A stretch of 64,000 bases of DNA from HXMU1428-3 sp965215715 (GTDB lineage: Bacteria > Pseudomonadota > Alphaproteobacteria > Rhizobiales > HXMU1428-3), in NCBI GenBank assembly GCA_965215715.1, contig OZ244129.1, forward strand, positions 1,426,001 to 1,490,000, in the 5' to 3' direction. The position numbers were made by a program, and so were the translations under genes. The notes under the pieces are model-generated. The model had not been told where the DNA came from. It ran no database searches and saw nothing but the letters and a program-made list of their open reading frames with translations. Positions 33,912 through 43,076 of this stretch are shown piece by piece; the stretch's first letter is position 1, and every line of letters starts with the position of its first letter.

Positions 33912-34237
33912 GTTTTTAATTTACCAAATCCATTTATCCTGAAGATATTAGAATATCACAGTTTTTTTTATAAATGAGTATTATTTTGATAAACTGATAT
34001 CAATAGCTGATATTTACAACCTCAACGTCTATTGATAGATGATTTCAACTGCAAAACATTGTATCACTTGTCTTTGTTTTTTATATAAACAACTTTTTAT
34101 AACTTTTACTTGGCTTTAAACTCAGAAATTAGGTGTTGATGGTCAGACCAATATGGTCAAAATATAGGTAAAATATTTTTCGTTTATAATTTGTGCCCAT
34201 TGCAAATCTATTGTCTAAATGTAGGATTTTATAACTT
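33912..34237. other. AT-rich divergent promoter region
   Basis: This gene-free stretch lies between the second binding protein gene (minus) and pepN (plus). It is very AT-rich, with small dyads such as GATATT-AG-AATATC near 33941. It presumably holds promoters for both genes; no specific operator was recognised. Confidence 0.4.
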
Positions 34238-36889
34238 ATGCGAACTGATACGCCGCCGATCATTCATCTTAAAGACTATCGCCCCGCCTCTCATTTGATT
34301 GATGACGTGCATTTGGATTTTCTGTTGCACCCAAAAGCCACGAAAGTCGTTTCAATTTTAAAGCTGCGGCCCAACCCGGCTTCTTCTGAAGCCCCTGGCC
34401 GGTTGGTGCTTGATGGAGAGACCATCAAGCTTAAAACTGTCAAGCTTGATGGTAAGCTCTTGAAGAGGGAGACACACTATGAGGTAACCCCTGAGAACCT
34501 TATAATATATGAGGTCCCCAACCGTTCCTTTTCTCTAGAAATTGTAACCGTTTGTAACCCGCAGGCTAACAAGGCGCTTTCTGGCCTTTACCGGTCGAGT
34601 GAAAATTACTGCACGCAATGTGAAGCAGAAGGCTTTCGCAGAATTACCTATTATTTGGACCGGCCAGATGTGATGGCCGTCTTTACAGTGCGCGTTGAGG
34701 GAGATTTGGAGGACACGCCAGTCCTGCTTTCAAATGGTAATTTGATTGAAAAAGGCCCGGCAAAAAGCCAAGGCAATCATTACACCATCTGGCATGACCC
34801 CCACCCGAAACCTGCTTATTTGTTTGCTTTGGTTGGCGGCAAGCTTGCCCATGTAAAAGATGAGTTTGAAACCGCTTCTGGGCGCACAGTTGAACTGGGC
34901 ATTTATGTAGAGCCTGGCAAAGAAGATCGTTGTGAGTGGGCAATGGATAGCCTGAAACGTTCCATGAAATGGGATGAAGAAAGGTTTGGGCGTGAATATG
35001 ATTTGGATGTGTTTAACATTGTTGCCGTTTCTGATTTTAATATGGGGGCGATGGAAAACAAGGGACTGAATATTTTTAATGATAAGCTGATTTTAGCCCG
35101 CCCTGATACGGCAACAGACAATGACTATATGGCGATTGAATCAGTGATTGCCCATGAATATTTTCACAATTGGACAGGTAACCGCATCACTTGCCGGGAT
35201 TGGTTTCAGCTCTGTTTAAAAGAAGGGCTAACCGTTTACCGCGACCAGGAATTTTCATCTGATGAACGCTCGCGCACTGTCCAGCGCATTATGGATGTGC
35301 GCCGGTTAAAGGCCACGCAATTTCCTGAAGATGGGGGGCCTCTCTCCCACCCGGTGCGTCCTGAGCAATATATTGAGATCAATAATTTTTACACAGCGAC
35401 CGTTTATCAAAAAGGGGCTGAGTTGTGCCGTATGATTGAAACCATTGTCGGGGTGAAAGGCTTTGCCAAGGGCATGGATTTATATTTTAAGCGCCATGAT
35501 GGGGAAGCTGCCACTGTGGAAGATTTTATCAGCTCTATCGCTGATGCGAATAAGACTGATCTTTCTCATTTTGCTAAATGGTACAGTCAATCAGGCACCC
35601 CAGAGCTTGTCTGCAAGTACAGCTTTGATGCAAATAGCAAAACCGGTACGCTTAAGGTTGAACAACTAACCCCGTCCACGCAAGATCAAACAAAAAAACA
35701 GCCGCTGCATATTCCGGTACGGCTTGGCTTTGTGGCCGCAGGCGGTCGGGATAAAAAACCAAAATTGGCCAATGGTGAGCGCATCAAAGACAGTGTTCTG
35801 CACATCACAGAACGCAGCCAAGAATTTGAATTTAAATCTGTAACAGCGCGCAATGTTCCCTCGCTGTTGCGAGACTTTTCAGCCCCTGTCAATCTCACCA
35901 TTGATTATACTGACAAGGAGCTGACATTTCTTGCTCAGAATGATGCGAACCTTTTTAACCGTTGGCAAGCTGCACAAACCTTGCTGACCCGTCAGTTGCT
36001 TTCCATGATTGAGCGTATTGGCCAAGGCAAAGCGCCGGGCGGCAATGCGCGCCTGGCCCGGTTGATTGGAAAAACCATCTTTGATGATGAGCTGGAACCG
36101 GCTTATCGGGCTGCTTTTTTAAGTTTGCCAACAGAGGCTGATTTGGTGCGTGCCCTTGGTAATAACATTGACCCAACTGCAAATGGGCGCGCCAAAAAAG
36201 CGCTAGCTAAATCTATTGGGAAGACACTGCATGATGGTCTGGTAGACTTGTACGAGGCTCATGAAAACCGTGGACCATATTCTCCAGACGCGCTGAGCGA
36301 AGGTAAACGGGCTTTGCGGTTTGCTTGCCTCAGCTTTTTGACAGCGACTGAGCAACCCCAAGAGTATGAACGAGCTTGCTTGCACTATAACAATGCGCGC
36401 AACATGACAGCGGCGATCACCGCGCTCAAGGCGCTCAATAATCATCGGTGTGCTGAACGCGATATTGTATTCCAAGATTTCCATGACAAATGGATTGACG
36501 ATCACTTGGTGATTGATAAATGGTTTGCACTGCAAGCGATGAATGCGCAGCCCAGCGCCTTGAAAACCATTCGGCAGTTGCTGCGGCATGAAAAGTTTAA
36601 TTTACAAAACCCCAATAAGGTGCGGGCTGTTATTGGGTCTTTTGCCGCGGGTAATCCAGTTCAGTTTAACCGGCCGGATGGCAAGGGCTATCAATTGGTG
36701 ACCAAGCAAATTTTGCGTATTGACAGGTTCAATCCACAAATTGCGGCCCGCATGATTGGAGCCTTCAGAAGCTGGCAAAAGTTAGAGCCAACCCGGCAAA
36801 ACCTGATGAAAGACCAATTGGCAATGATTTCTCAAGACCCCAAATTATCAAAAGACAGCTATGAAATTGTGCAGCGCATTCTGGGGTAA
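34238..36889 (+). CDS. pepN: Aminopeptidase N (M1 family)
   Basis: This zinc aminopeptidase recycles peptides in the cytoplasm. The protein has 883 residues, normal for the bacterial PepN group. It has the substrate-anchoring GAMENKGLNIFN motif, the zinc site HEYFHNWTGNRIT followed by LKEGLTVYRDQEF (third ligand Glu), and a C-terminal helical domain (ANLFNRWQAAQTLLTRQL onward). It starts at ATG 34238 and is transcribed alone. Confidence 0.97.
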   Translation: MRTDTPPIIHLKDYRPASHLIDDVHLDFLLHPKATKVVSILKLRPNPASSEAPGRLVLDGETIKLKTVKLDGKLLKRETHYEVTPENLIIYEVPNRSFSLEIVTVCNPQANKALSGLYRSSENYCTQCEAEGFRRITYYLDRPDVMAVFTVRVEGDLEDTPVLLSNGNLIEKGPAKSQGNHYTIWHDPHPKPAYLFALVGGKLAHVKDEFETASGRTVELGIYVEPGKEDRCEWAMDSLKRSMKWDEERFGREYDLDVFNIVAVSDFNMGAMENKGLNIFNDKLILARPDTATDNDYMAIESVIAHEYFHNWTGNRITCRDWFQLCLKEGLTVYRDQEFSSDERSRTVQRIMDVRRLKATQFPEDGGPLSHPVRPEQYIEINNFYTATVYQKGAELCRMIETIVGVKGFAKGMDLYFKRHDGEAATVEDFISSIADANKTDLSHFAKWYSQSGTPELVCKYSFDANSKTGTLKVEQLTPSTQDQTKKQPLHIPVRLGFVAAGGRDKKPKLANGERIKDSVLHITERSQEFEFKSVTARNVPSLLRDFSAPVNLTIDYTDKELTFLAQNDANLFNRWQAAQTLLTRQLLSMIERIGQGKAPGGNARLARLIGKTIFDDELEPAYRAAFLSLPTEADLVRALGNNIDPTANGRAKKALAKSIGKTLHDGLVDLYEAHENRGPYSPDALSEGKRALRFACLSFLTATEQPQEYERACLHYNNARNMTAAITALKALNNHRCAERDIVFQDFHDKWIDDHLVIDKWFALQAMNAQPSALKTIRQLLRHEKFNLQNPNKVRAVIGSFAAGNPVQFNRPDGKGYQLVTKQILRIDRFNPQIAARMIGAFRSWQKLEPTRQNLMKDQLAMISQDPKLSKDSYEIVQRILG

Positions 36890-37036
36890 CCTTGAAGTAG
36901 GGTGATTTTGAGTTTTCTGACTATGGGCTGCTCTTTATGACAATAAGTTTATTTAATTCTTCTTGTCTTGGGGGCCATACCCCGTCATCATGTGAGTAAC
37001 TTGCAAACAAAAATCCACTCACCAAATGAGGAAACA

Positions 37037-37717
37037 ATGATTGAGCTTTACACATGGGCAACGCCAAATGGGTGGAAGGTTTCTGCTGCCCTGGAAGAAA
37101 TGGGGATGGACTATAGCGTTCACCCAATAGACATTAACACCAACATTCAAAAAGAACCTGACTTTTTAGCTCTTAACCCCAATGGGCGCATTCCAGCAAT
37201 TGTTGATAAAGATGAAGATGATTTTGTGGTGTTTGAGTCAGGCGCCATTTTGATTTATCTGGCTGAAAAATCGGGCAAACTCTTGCCCACAGACAAGAAG
37301 GGGCGAAGTGAGGTCATTCAATGGCTGATGTTTCAAATGGGCGGCCTTGGCCCAATGCAAGGCCAAGCCCATGTGTTCTATCGCTATTTTCCTGAAAAGA
37401 TCCCGGTGGCTATTGAGCGCTATCAAAATGAAACCACCCGGCTTTATAAAGTGCTGGATACCCGGCTTGCCGATCATGAATATTTGGCTGGTGATTTTTC
37501 CATTGCCGATATTGCCCATTGGTCATGGGCGCGCATTCATTACTGGGCTGGCATTGAGCTTGATGATATGCCCCACTTAAGGCGCTGGATTGATCAACTT
37601 GAAGCGCGCCCCGCTTTGGAAAAAGGGGTCAAAGTGCCTCATGAAACCGACTACCGTGATAATCCTGAATTGGCGGCAGAATTGATCAAGAAAGCACAAA
37701 ACATGGTGACCAAATAA
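37037..37717 (+). CDS. Glutathione S-transferase family protein (YfcG/Ure2-like)
   Basis: The 226-residue cytosolic protein has an N-terminal thioredoxin-fold domain with the signature YTWATPNGWKVSAALEEMG, NPNGRIPAIVD and VFESGAILIYLAEKSG (glutathione binding). A helical C-terminal domain contains YLAGDFSIADIAHWSW. The TPNG(W/R)KVS motif points to the nu-class/YfcG group, which often have disulfide-bond reductase activity. ATG 37037 follows GAGGAAACA; a TTG at 36968 in the same frame lacks such a site. It converges with a PNPOx-fold gene. Confidence 0.92.
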   Translation: MIELYTWATPNGWKVSAALEEMGMDYSVHPIDINTNIQKEPDFLALNPNGRIPAIVDKDEDDFVVFESGAILIYLAEKSGKLLPTDKKGRSEVIQWLMFQMGGLGPMQGQAHVFYRYFPEKIPVAIERYQNETTRLYKVLDTRLADHEYLAGDFSIADIAHWSWARIHYWAGIELDDMPHLRRWIDQLEARPALEKGVKVPHETDYRDNPELAAELIKKAQNMVTK

Positions 37718-37727
37718 ACAGCATCTT

Positions 37728-37761
37728 AAAAGGGCAACGTTTTTTTTAGCCTTGCCCTTTT
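37728..37761. terminator. Shared bidirectional terminator
   Basis: AAAAGGGCAA (37728-37737) pairs with TTGCCCTTTT (37752-37761). The stop codon of the minus-strand gene lies in the loop and its last codons in the arm, so it serves both convergent genes. Confidence 0.75.
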
Positions 37762-38402
37762 TCAACATCTTGGCTCCATTCTTCGATGGTGATGATCCCA
37801 CCCTCTTTTTCTGGACGGCCTTCATCTTTTGGTGGGAGCACATCTTGAACCAAGTCTACTCGCTTCCAGCCCGCTAATGGTGTTTCCTTATCTTCTTGGG
37901 GGACATAGTGTGAGGGTTCTTTCATTTCCATTTTTGGAATATAGCGCGGACAATTAATCCAAAGTTTTGACAGTGTGACTTTGACGATCAATTCCGCCTC
38001 TTTATAGTTGTCCAATAAGGGGTCCTGTTTATGAACACTGGCGGTGCCGTGCACACGCAAACGCTGGGGTGTCTCAAAATTGATAAACAGCATGCCTACT
38101 TTCTTCTGTGAGGCGATATTGCCCATGGAATAAAACATGCCGTTGCCATCATAGCTTGGAAACACCAATGTTTTTTCGTCCAGAACGTTTACAAAACCTG
38201 GGGCGCCGCCTTTGAAGGAAACGGTTGGCCCGCCATCCGGGGCGATGGTGGATAAAAAGAACATTGGCTGGCTTTCAATGAAAGCTTTCTCGCCCTCTTC
38301 AAATATATCTTTAACGATAATCTCTTCTAACCGGTCAGCTAAGTTTGTGGTTTCAAAACCGGCTTGAAAGTCTCTGTGCTCGTCATTGTAAAGTTGGCTC
38401 AT
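37746..38402 (-). CDS. Pyridoxamine 5'-phosphate oxidase-like flavin-binding protein
   Basis: The 218-residue protein has the split-barrel PNPOx fold: ESQPMFFLSTIAPDGGPTVSFKGG, KTLVFPSYDGNGMFYSMGNIASQKKVGMLFINFETPQRLRVHG, and WINCPRYIPKM. Such proteins bind FMN or F420 and may be reductases or heme-related; the substrate is unknown. Its ATG overlaps the stop of ubiK (ATGA at 38402-38399), so the two are cotranscribed and coupled. Confidence 0.87.
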   Translation of the reverse strand: MSQLYNDEHRDFQAGFETTNLADRLEEIIVKDIFEEGEKAFIESQPMFFLSTIAPDGGPTVSFKGGAPGFVNVLDEKTLVFPSYDGNGMFYSMGNIASQKKVGMLFINFETPQRLRVHGTASVHKQDPLLDNYKEAELIVKVTLSKLWINCPRYIPKMEMKEPSHYVPQEDKETPLAGWKRVDLVQDVLPPKDEGRPEKEGGIITIEEWSQDVEKGQG

Positions 38403-38659
38403 GTTTTTTCTTTCTGTAGCTGTGCTTCTAATTCTTGAATGCGCCTTGCCAACAGATCATTTTGCTCACGTGCTTTGCTGGCCATTTCTTTCACTGCCTC
38501 AAACTCTTCTCGTGTCACAAGGTCCATATCATTGAGCATTTTTTCACCTTGAGAGCGAAACAAAGTCTCCACCTCTTGGCCAACCCCTTGGGCAGCACCT
38601 GCTGCTTGTGTCATGATTTTGGCCAACTCATCAAAAAATGGGCTTTTCATTTGAGACAT
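38399..38659 (-). CDS. ubiK: UbiK/BMFP-domain accessory factor
   Basis: The 86-residue coiled-coil protein has FFDELAKIMTQAAGAAQGVGQEVETLFRSQGEKMLNDMDLVTREEFEAVKEMASKAREQNDLLARRIQELE as its visible core (given here as positions about 6-75). UbiK homologues assist the aerobic ubiquinone-biosynthesis complex and can promote membrane association. ATG 38659 is chosen because AAGGAG lies 8-9 bases upstream. The gene is translationally coupled to the PNPOx-fold gene and diverges from lgt. Confidence 0.85.
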   Translation of the reverse strand: MSQMKSPFFDELAKIMTQAAGAAQGVGQEVETLFRSQGEKMLNDMDLVTREEFEAVKEMASKAREQNDLLARRIQELEAQLQKEKT

Positions 38660-38839
38660 TAATGGCACTCCTTGAAGATTATGAACTTATTGTGTTTATG
38701 ACACTCAAGTGTGTTTTGATCAAGTTATCCGACAAGAACTTTATTCTTGCATGATTTTATCATATCTCCTCTTGACACCCTAACATTCCAGCTTCACTGT
38801 CAGCCCGACTTTTTTCAAGATTATTAAAGGGCTATCGCC

Positions 38840-39658
38840 ATGAATGGGATATTACCATTTCCAGATATAGGAGAAATTGCTTTTTCTCTGGGGCCGCTTG
38901 ATTTCAGATGGTATGGCTTGTCATATGCCGCCGGCTTGTTGCTTGGCTGGCTTTATGTGCGCAATCTGGTTGCCAATGAACGGTTATGGGGCGGGCCAGC
39001 GCCTATCACGCGCGATGATGTGGATGATTTTTTGCTCTGGGCAACCCTTGGTGTGGTGTTGGGTGGGCGGCTTGGTTATGTGCTGTTTTATCAACCCGGC
39101 TTTTATTTCCAAAACCCTTGGGAAATCTTCAATTTACAAAAAGGGGGCATGGCGTTTCATGGGGCCGCCGCTGCTGTGACTTTGGTTGCTTTTCTTTTTG
39201 CAAAACGCCGCGGCATCTCTTTTCCTGCATTAACTGACGTGGTTACCGCGGCTGTGCCAATCGGTTTGTTTTTTGGGCGACTTGCCAATTTTGTAAATGG
39301 TGAACTTTGGGGACGGGTGACCAATGTACCTTGGGCGATGATCTTTCCCAATGCTGATGACAATCCGCGTCATCCCAGCCAATTGTATGAAGCGGCCCTT
39401 GAAGGCTTGGTACTGTTTATGGTGTTAAGGATCGCGACCCACTACGGCAAAAAATTACAGCGTCCGGGTTTTGTCTCTGGTCTGTTCTTGCTTGGCTATG
39501 GTTTGGCCCGCGGCTTTGTTGAACATTTTTACCGGCAACCGGATCTTTCTCACCCCATAAGCGTCCATACCCCGCTTACTCCTGGTTTGGCTTATTCAAT
39601 ACCAATGGTTTTACTTGGCATTTACCTGATTTATAGCTTTTCACGCAGAAAAGCTTGA
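38840..39658 (+). CDS. lgt: Prolipoprotein diacylglyceryl transferase
   Basis: Lgt attaches diacylglycerol from phosphatidylglycerol to the lipobox cysteine of prolipoproteins in the inner membrane. The 272-residue protein has about seven membrane segments. Family motifs are seen in DFRWYGLSYAAGLLLGW, GGMAFHGAAAAV, GRLANFVNGELWGRVT and NPRHPSQLYEAALEG, the last with the essential Arg/His region. It starts at ATG 38840. midA and pgeF follow in the same direction, a typical Hyphomicrobiales arrangement. Confidence 0.97.
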   Translation: MNGILPFPDIGEIAFSLGPLDFRWYGLSYAAGLLLGWLYVRNLVANERLWGGPAPITRDDVDDFLLWATLGVVLGGRLGYVLFYQPGFYFQNPWEIFNLQKGGMAFHGAAAAVTLVAFLFAKRRGISFPALTDVVTAAVPIGLFFGRLANFVNGELWGRVTNVPWAMIFPNADDNPRHPSQLYEAALEGLVLFMVLRIATHYGKKLQRPGFVSGLFLLGYGLARGFVEHFYRQPDLSHPISVHTPLTPGLAYSIPMVLLGIYLIYSFSRRKA

Positions 39659-39724
39659 TTTTTACGGATAAATTTGCCTTTTAACCTCTGGTCAAAATGT
39701 AAAAAGGTATTTATATACCAACTT

Positions 39725-40861
39725 ATGTCAAACGGTTCGCAAACATTACTGGAACAGCATTTGAAGGCTTATATTCGTGCAAATGGGCCGATTTCTACGC
39801 GCGCCTTCATGGAAGCTTGCCTTTATGATCCTGAACATGGTTATTACCGTGCGGGTAACCCTATTGGGGCGGAAGGTGATTTCATTACCGCGCCTGAGAT
39901 CAGCCAAATGTTTGGTGAAATGATCGGGATTTGGTGCGTTTTAACCTGGCAGGCTATGGGTGGGCCCATGCCCTTGCAACTGATTGAGTTAGGGCCAGGG
40001 CGCGGCACTTTGATGTCTGATGTTTTACGCTGTTTGTCGCAACTGCATCCTCATTTTGAAGTGATCAGTGTTCACATGGTGGAGCGCTCTGTTAATTTGC
40101 GAGCCGCACAAATGGCCAAGCTTGAACCTTTCTCAAGCACTCCCAAACAATGGTATGAAAATTTATCAGATGTCCCGTCTGGCCCAAGCCTGCTGATTGC
40201 GAATGAATTTTTAGACTGCTTGCCCGTGCGCCAATTTGTTAAAACCGAGCAGGCATGGCATGAGCGGGTGGTTTCATTGGATGAAACTGGCCAGTTTTGC
40301 TTTGCTGTGGGTGATCAGATGCCCAAAGGTATGATTGTGCCTGATCGTTTCGTCGAGGCTGGCCCTGGGTCAATCTTTGAATTTTGCCCTGATTTTGAAG
40401 GGCTTGTAGATACCCTGCATCATTTGGCACAAAAACAACCCTTTGCGGGCCTGTTTATTGATTATGGATTTGAAGGCCCTGCTCTTGGCGAAACGCTGCA
40501 AGCTTTGCATCGCCATAAAATGGTCTCTCCTTTCATTCATCCTGGTGAAGTTGACCTGACGGCCCATGTTGATTTTACAGCTCTTGCCGCCCTTTGCGTT
40601 GCCCATGGGCTGAAAGCTTACGGCCCCAAAGATCAAGGTGCCTTTTTGTCCCAATTGGGCATTGGTGCGCGGGCGGAAAAACTGGTTGAGAATGCCAGTG
40701 AGACCCAAGCCGAAACATTAATTCAAGATGTGGTACGTCTTGTGGCCCCTGAGCAAATGGGGTCACTTTTTAAAGTGATGTCGATTACAAGTTCCGGGTT
40801 GGCTGTTCCGCCCCCCTTTGATCAAAGGATTGAAGCGTCTCATGTCTCATCAACGAATTGA
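39725..40861 (+). CDS. SAM-dependent methyltransferase, MidA/NDUFAF7 family
   Basis: This is the bacterial counterpart of NDUFAF7/MidA, which methylates an arginine of a complex I subunit during assembly. The protein has 378 residues from ATG 39725; an upstream TTG at 39674 adds an unlikely tail. Family blocks are PISTRAFMEACLYDPEHGYY, GDFITAPEISQMFGEMIG, the SAM motif LIELGPGRGTLMSDVLR, LLIANEFLDCLPVRQF and FIDYGFEGPALG with HVDFTALA. The last 20 bases overlap pgeF. Confidence 0.93.
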   Translation: MSNGSQTLLEQHLKAYIRANGPISTRAFMEACLYDPEHGYYRAGNPIGAEGDFITAPEISQMFGEMIGIWCVLTWQAMGGPMPLQLIELGPGRGTLMSDVLRCLSQLHPHFEVISVHMVERSVNLRAAQMAKLEPFSSTPKQWYENLSDVPSGPSLLIANEFLDCLPVRQFVKTEQAWHERVVSLDETGQFCFAVGDQMPKGMIVPDRFVEAGPGSIFEFCPDFEGLVDTLHHLAQKQPFAGLFIDYGFEGPALGETLQALHRHKMVSPFIHPGEVDLTAHVDFTALAALCVAHGLKAYGPKDQGAFLSQLGIGARAEKLVENASETQAETLIQDVVRLVAPEQMGSLFKVMSITSSGLAVPPPFDQRIEASHVSSTN

Positions 40862-41615
40862 AGTCAACTCTTTGAGTGTTCAAGGGATTTCGCATGGCTT
40901 CTTTACCCGTAAAGGGGGTGTTTCATCTCATCTTTATGGCTCGCTAAATTGTGGGTTTGGGTCAGGTGATGAGTTTTATAATGTGAAACAAAATCGAGAT
41001 ATTGTTTCTAGTGTTTTGGGCACTTTAGATGCACCGCTGATTACACCTTATCAACATCACAGTGCGGATGTGATTGTCGCCACGCAAGACTGGTCACCTG
41101 ATAAAGCACCCAAGGGGGATGCGATTGTGACAAATAGGGAAAACTTGGCTATTGGCGTTTTAACTGCCGATTGTGCCCCGGTTTTATTTATTGAACCTGT
41201 TAAACGCATTGTGGCGGCGGCGCATGCCGGGTGGCGCGGAGCGTTTGCTGGCGTTTTGGAAAATACAGTTGAAGCCATGGTAAATTTAGGGGCCAGAAAA
41301 GATCAAATTGTGGCCACCATAGGACCGGCTTTGAGTGTTGCTAATTTTGAAGTGGGGCCTGAGTTTTACCAACAATTTATTGAGCGTGATGCCAAATTTG
41401 AGCGCTTTTTTACACTCAATGAAACCAGCAAAAAATATCACTTTAATTTGGTTGAATTTGCCGCTGCAAAGCTTAACAAAACAGGTATTGCGTTGGTGGA
41501 AAGCTTGCCTCATTGCACCTATGAAAACGAATCACTTTTCTTTAGTTATCGGCGCAATACGCACCAATCTTTGCCCGATTACGGCCGGCAAATATCAGCA
41601 ATTGTCATAAACTAG
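40842..41615 (+). CDS. pgeF: PgeF/YfiH family protein (peptidoglycan editing factor, purine nucleoside phosphorylase-like)
   Basis: The 257-residue cytoplasmic protein belongs to the former DUF152 (laccase-like) family. It hydrolyses mis-incorporated UDP-MurNAc-L-Ser in E. coli and acts on purine nucleosides in other members. Seen are HGFFTRKGGVSSHLYGSLNCG, the metal-ligand Cys in LTADCAPVLFI, and HAGWRGAFAGVLENTV with a ligand His. ATG 40842 lies within the end of midA (overlap of 20 bases), supporting a coupled operon. Confidence 0.93.
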   Translation: MSHQRIEVNSLSVQGISHGFFTRKGGVSSHLYGSLNCGFGSGDEFYNVKQNRDIVSSVLGTLDAPLITPYQHHSADVIVATQDWSPDKAPKGDAIVTNRENLAIGVLTADCAPVLFIEPVKRIVAAAHAGWRGAFAGVLENTVEAMVNLGARKDQIVATIGPALSVANFEVGPEFYQQFIERDAKFERFFTLNETSKKYHFNLVEFAAAKLNKTGIALVESLPHCTYENESLFFSYRRNTHQSLPDYGRQISAIVIN

Positions 41616-41861
41616 TGCAAATATGTCGCAATTGTGGCATTGAGACTGCTCAAATCTGGTAAACACCCAGCAAAATAGGCTCAAACACTGGACGGCTATT
41701 GTTTGGGCAGGTAATTATGTGAGTCTACAGGGGCCGGTGTTGTGTCCTTTTAGTACTGTTTAGCTTGTTTGTCACCGGAACTTTCCAATTACTGAATTTA
41801 TTAGCAGAACACCTCATGAAATAAGAGGGGCTGCTGACCATTGAATTCAAGGGGGTTGAAA

Positions 41862-42896
41862 GTGGCTTATTTTAGCGCTTTAAAAGGGTCGTATCTTACG
41901 CGGCTACAAGTTGTTGCCTATTGGCTCACGCGTTTGGGGGCTGTGTTGGCATTATTAATCGGCCTTGCTGGTTGCAGCGGGTCGACAGATTTAGCTTCCA
42001 CTTTGGGGCTCAATTCAACAAGCACCAATGCAAATAATAAATTAGCGGCCTCAAAAGGGCTTAAGCCCGTTGCTTTTGGTCCTTTGGTTGGGGTTCCGAA
42101 TACAATTTCTCCTAAAATCTTAAGCGCGGTTAAAACTGCCGCTCAGTCTCAAAAATGGGCGCTTGTTGATGAAAAAGCAAAAGCGGACTATTTAATTAAT
42201 GGTCACTTTACTGCTTACCCAACAAAGACTGGGGGCAAACTCTCCTATATTTGGGATGTTAAAGATAAAAAGGGCGTCCATCTTCATCGTGTCATTGGCA
42301 GTGAGACATTATCAGGGCGCAAAACCAATAATGCTTGGTCGCTGGTGAATGACCAGGTGATTGCCAAAGTTGCCCAGACATCGACGGGGAAAATCAATAC
42401 ATGGCTAAATACAGCAGGCGGTACGGGGCTGCAAAACAAGACACCTCAAACCACTCCTGATGATCCTACAGCTATTTCGCCTATTGCCAAAGGGCGGACT
42501 GATGACGCGCTTATTACTGGCGCGGTTAACAAGCGAACAGCATCTCTTTTAACTGTTGTGCAACCGGTCCAGGGGGCACCTGGAGATGGACGCATTTCTT
42601 TAACCAATGCTTTGCGCCAGGAACTGAAGAAAAATGGCATTGCCCTTTCTCAACAAAAAGTTGCTGGTGGCTATACTGTGCGTGGACAAGTCAAGTTGAG
42701 TAAGCCTTTAAACGGGCAACAGAACGTACAGATTATTTGGAATGTTTATGATGGCCAGGGTAATCGGGTTGGGACCGTTTCACAAAAGAACTCCATTCCC
42801 ACAGGCTCACTAAATGGCGCTTGGGGGCCAACGGCTGAAGCGGCAGCATCGGCTGCGGCCAAAGGCATTGTGAAATTGCTGCCGTCTAAATCTTAA
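41862..42896 (+). CDS. Lipoprotein of unknown function
   Basis: The roughly 344-residue protein has an unusually long basic leader before the hydrophobic signal segment (LGAVLALLIGLAG). A lipobox Cys follows (GLAGCSG), so it should be a Lgt substrate. Two similar globular halves are suggested: LKPVAFGPLVGVPNTISPKILSAVKTAAQSQKWALV... and SLLTVVQPVQGAPGDGRISLTNALRQELKKNGIAL..., each followed by a YLINGHF/YTVRGQV strand and a YIWDVKD/IIWNVYD strand. An internal duplication is therefore likely. GTG 41862 behind AAGGGGG is the preferred start; TTG 41841 is an alternative. It is typically found between pgeF and prs in this group. Confidence 0.82.
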   Translation: MAYFSALKGSYLTRLQVVAYWLTRLGAVLALLIGLAGCSGSTDLASTLGLNSTSTNANNKLAASKGLKPVAFGPLVGVPNTISPKILSAVKTAAQSQKWALVDEKAKADYLINGHFTAYPTKTGGKLSYIWDVKDKKGVHLHRVIGSETLSGRKTNNAWSLVNDQVIAKVAQTSTGKINTWLNTAGGTGLQNKTPQTTPDDPTAISPIAKGRTDDALITGAVNKRTASLLTVVQPVQGAPGDGRISLTNALRQELKKNGIALSQQKVAGGYTVRGQVKLSKPLNGQQNVQIIWNVYDGQGNRVGTVSQKNSIPTGSLNGAWGPTAEAAASAAAKGIVKLLPSKS

Positions 42897-42932
42897 AATT
42901 AGTCTTTATTAGAAATAAGTTTACACAATGTT

Positions 42933-42962
42933 GAGCCCAGACCTGTTTACAGGTCTGGGCTC
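42933..42962 (+). terminator. Perfect 13-bp hairpin after the lipoprotein gene
   Basis: GAGCCCAGACCTG (42933-42945) pairs with CAGGTCTGGGCTC (42950-42962) around a TTTA loop. It is followed by only a weak T-rich stretch but is placed as a terminator of the lgt-midA-pgeF-lipoprotein block. Confidence 0.75.
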
Positions 42963-43076
42963 TCCTGTTAGAAAGCCCTGAGATTTTTAAATAATTGTCA
43001 TATTTAAATTTTTTTGGGTGAAAGCGTATTTAAAACTCAATGCTTTTGCCACTCATACAGGGAGCGTGACGCTAAA

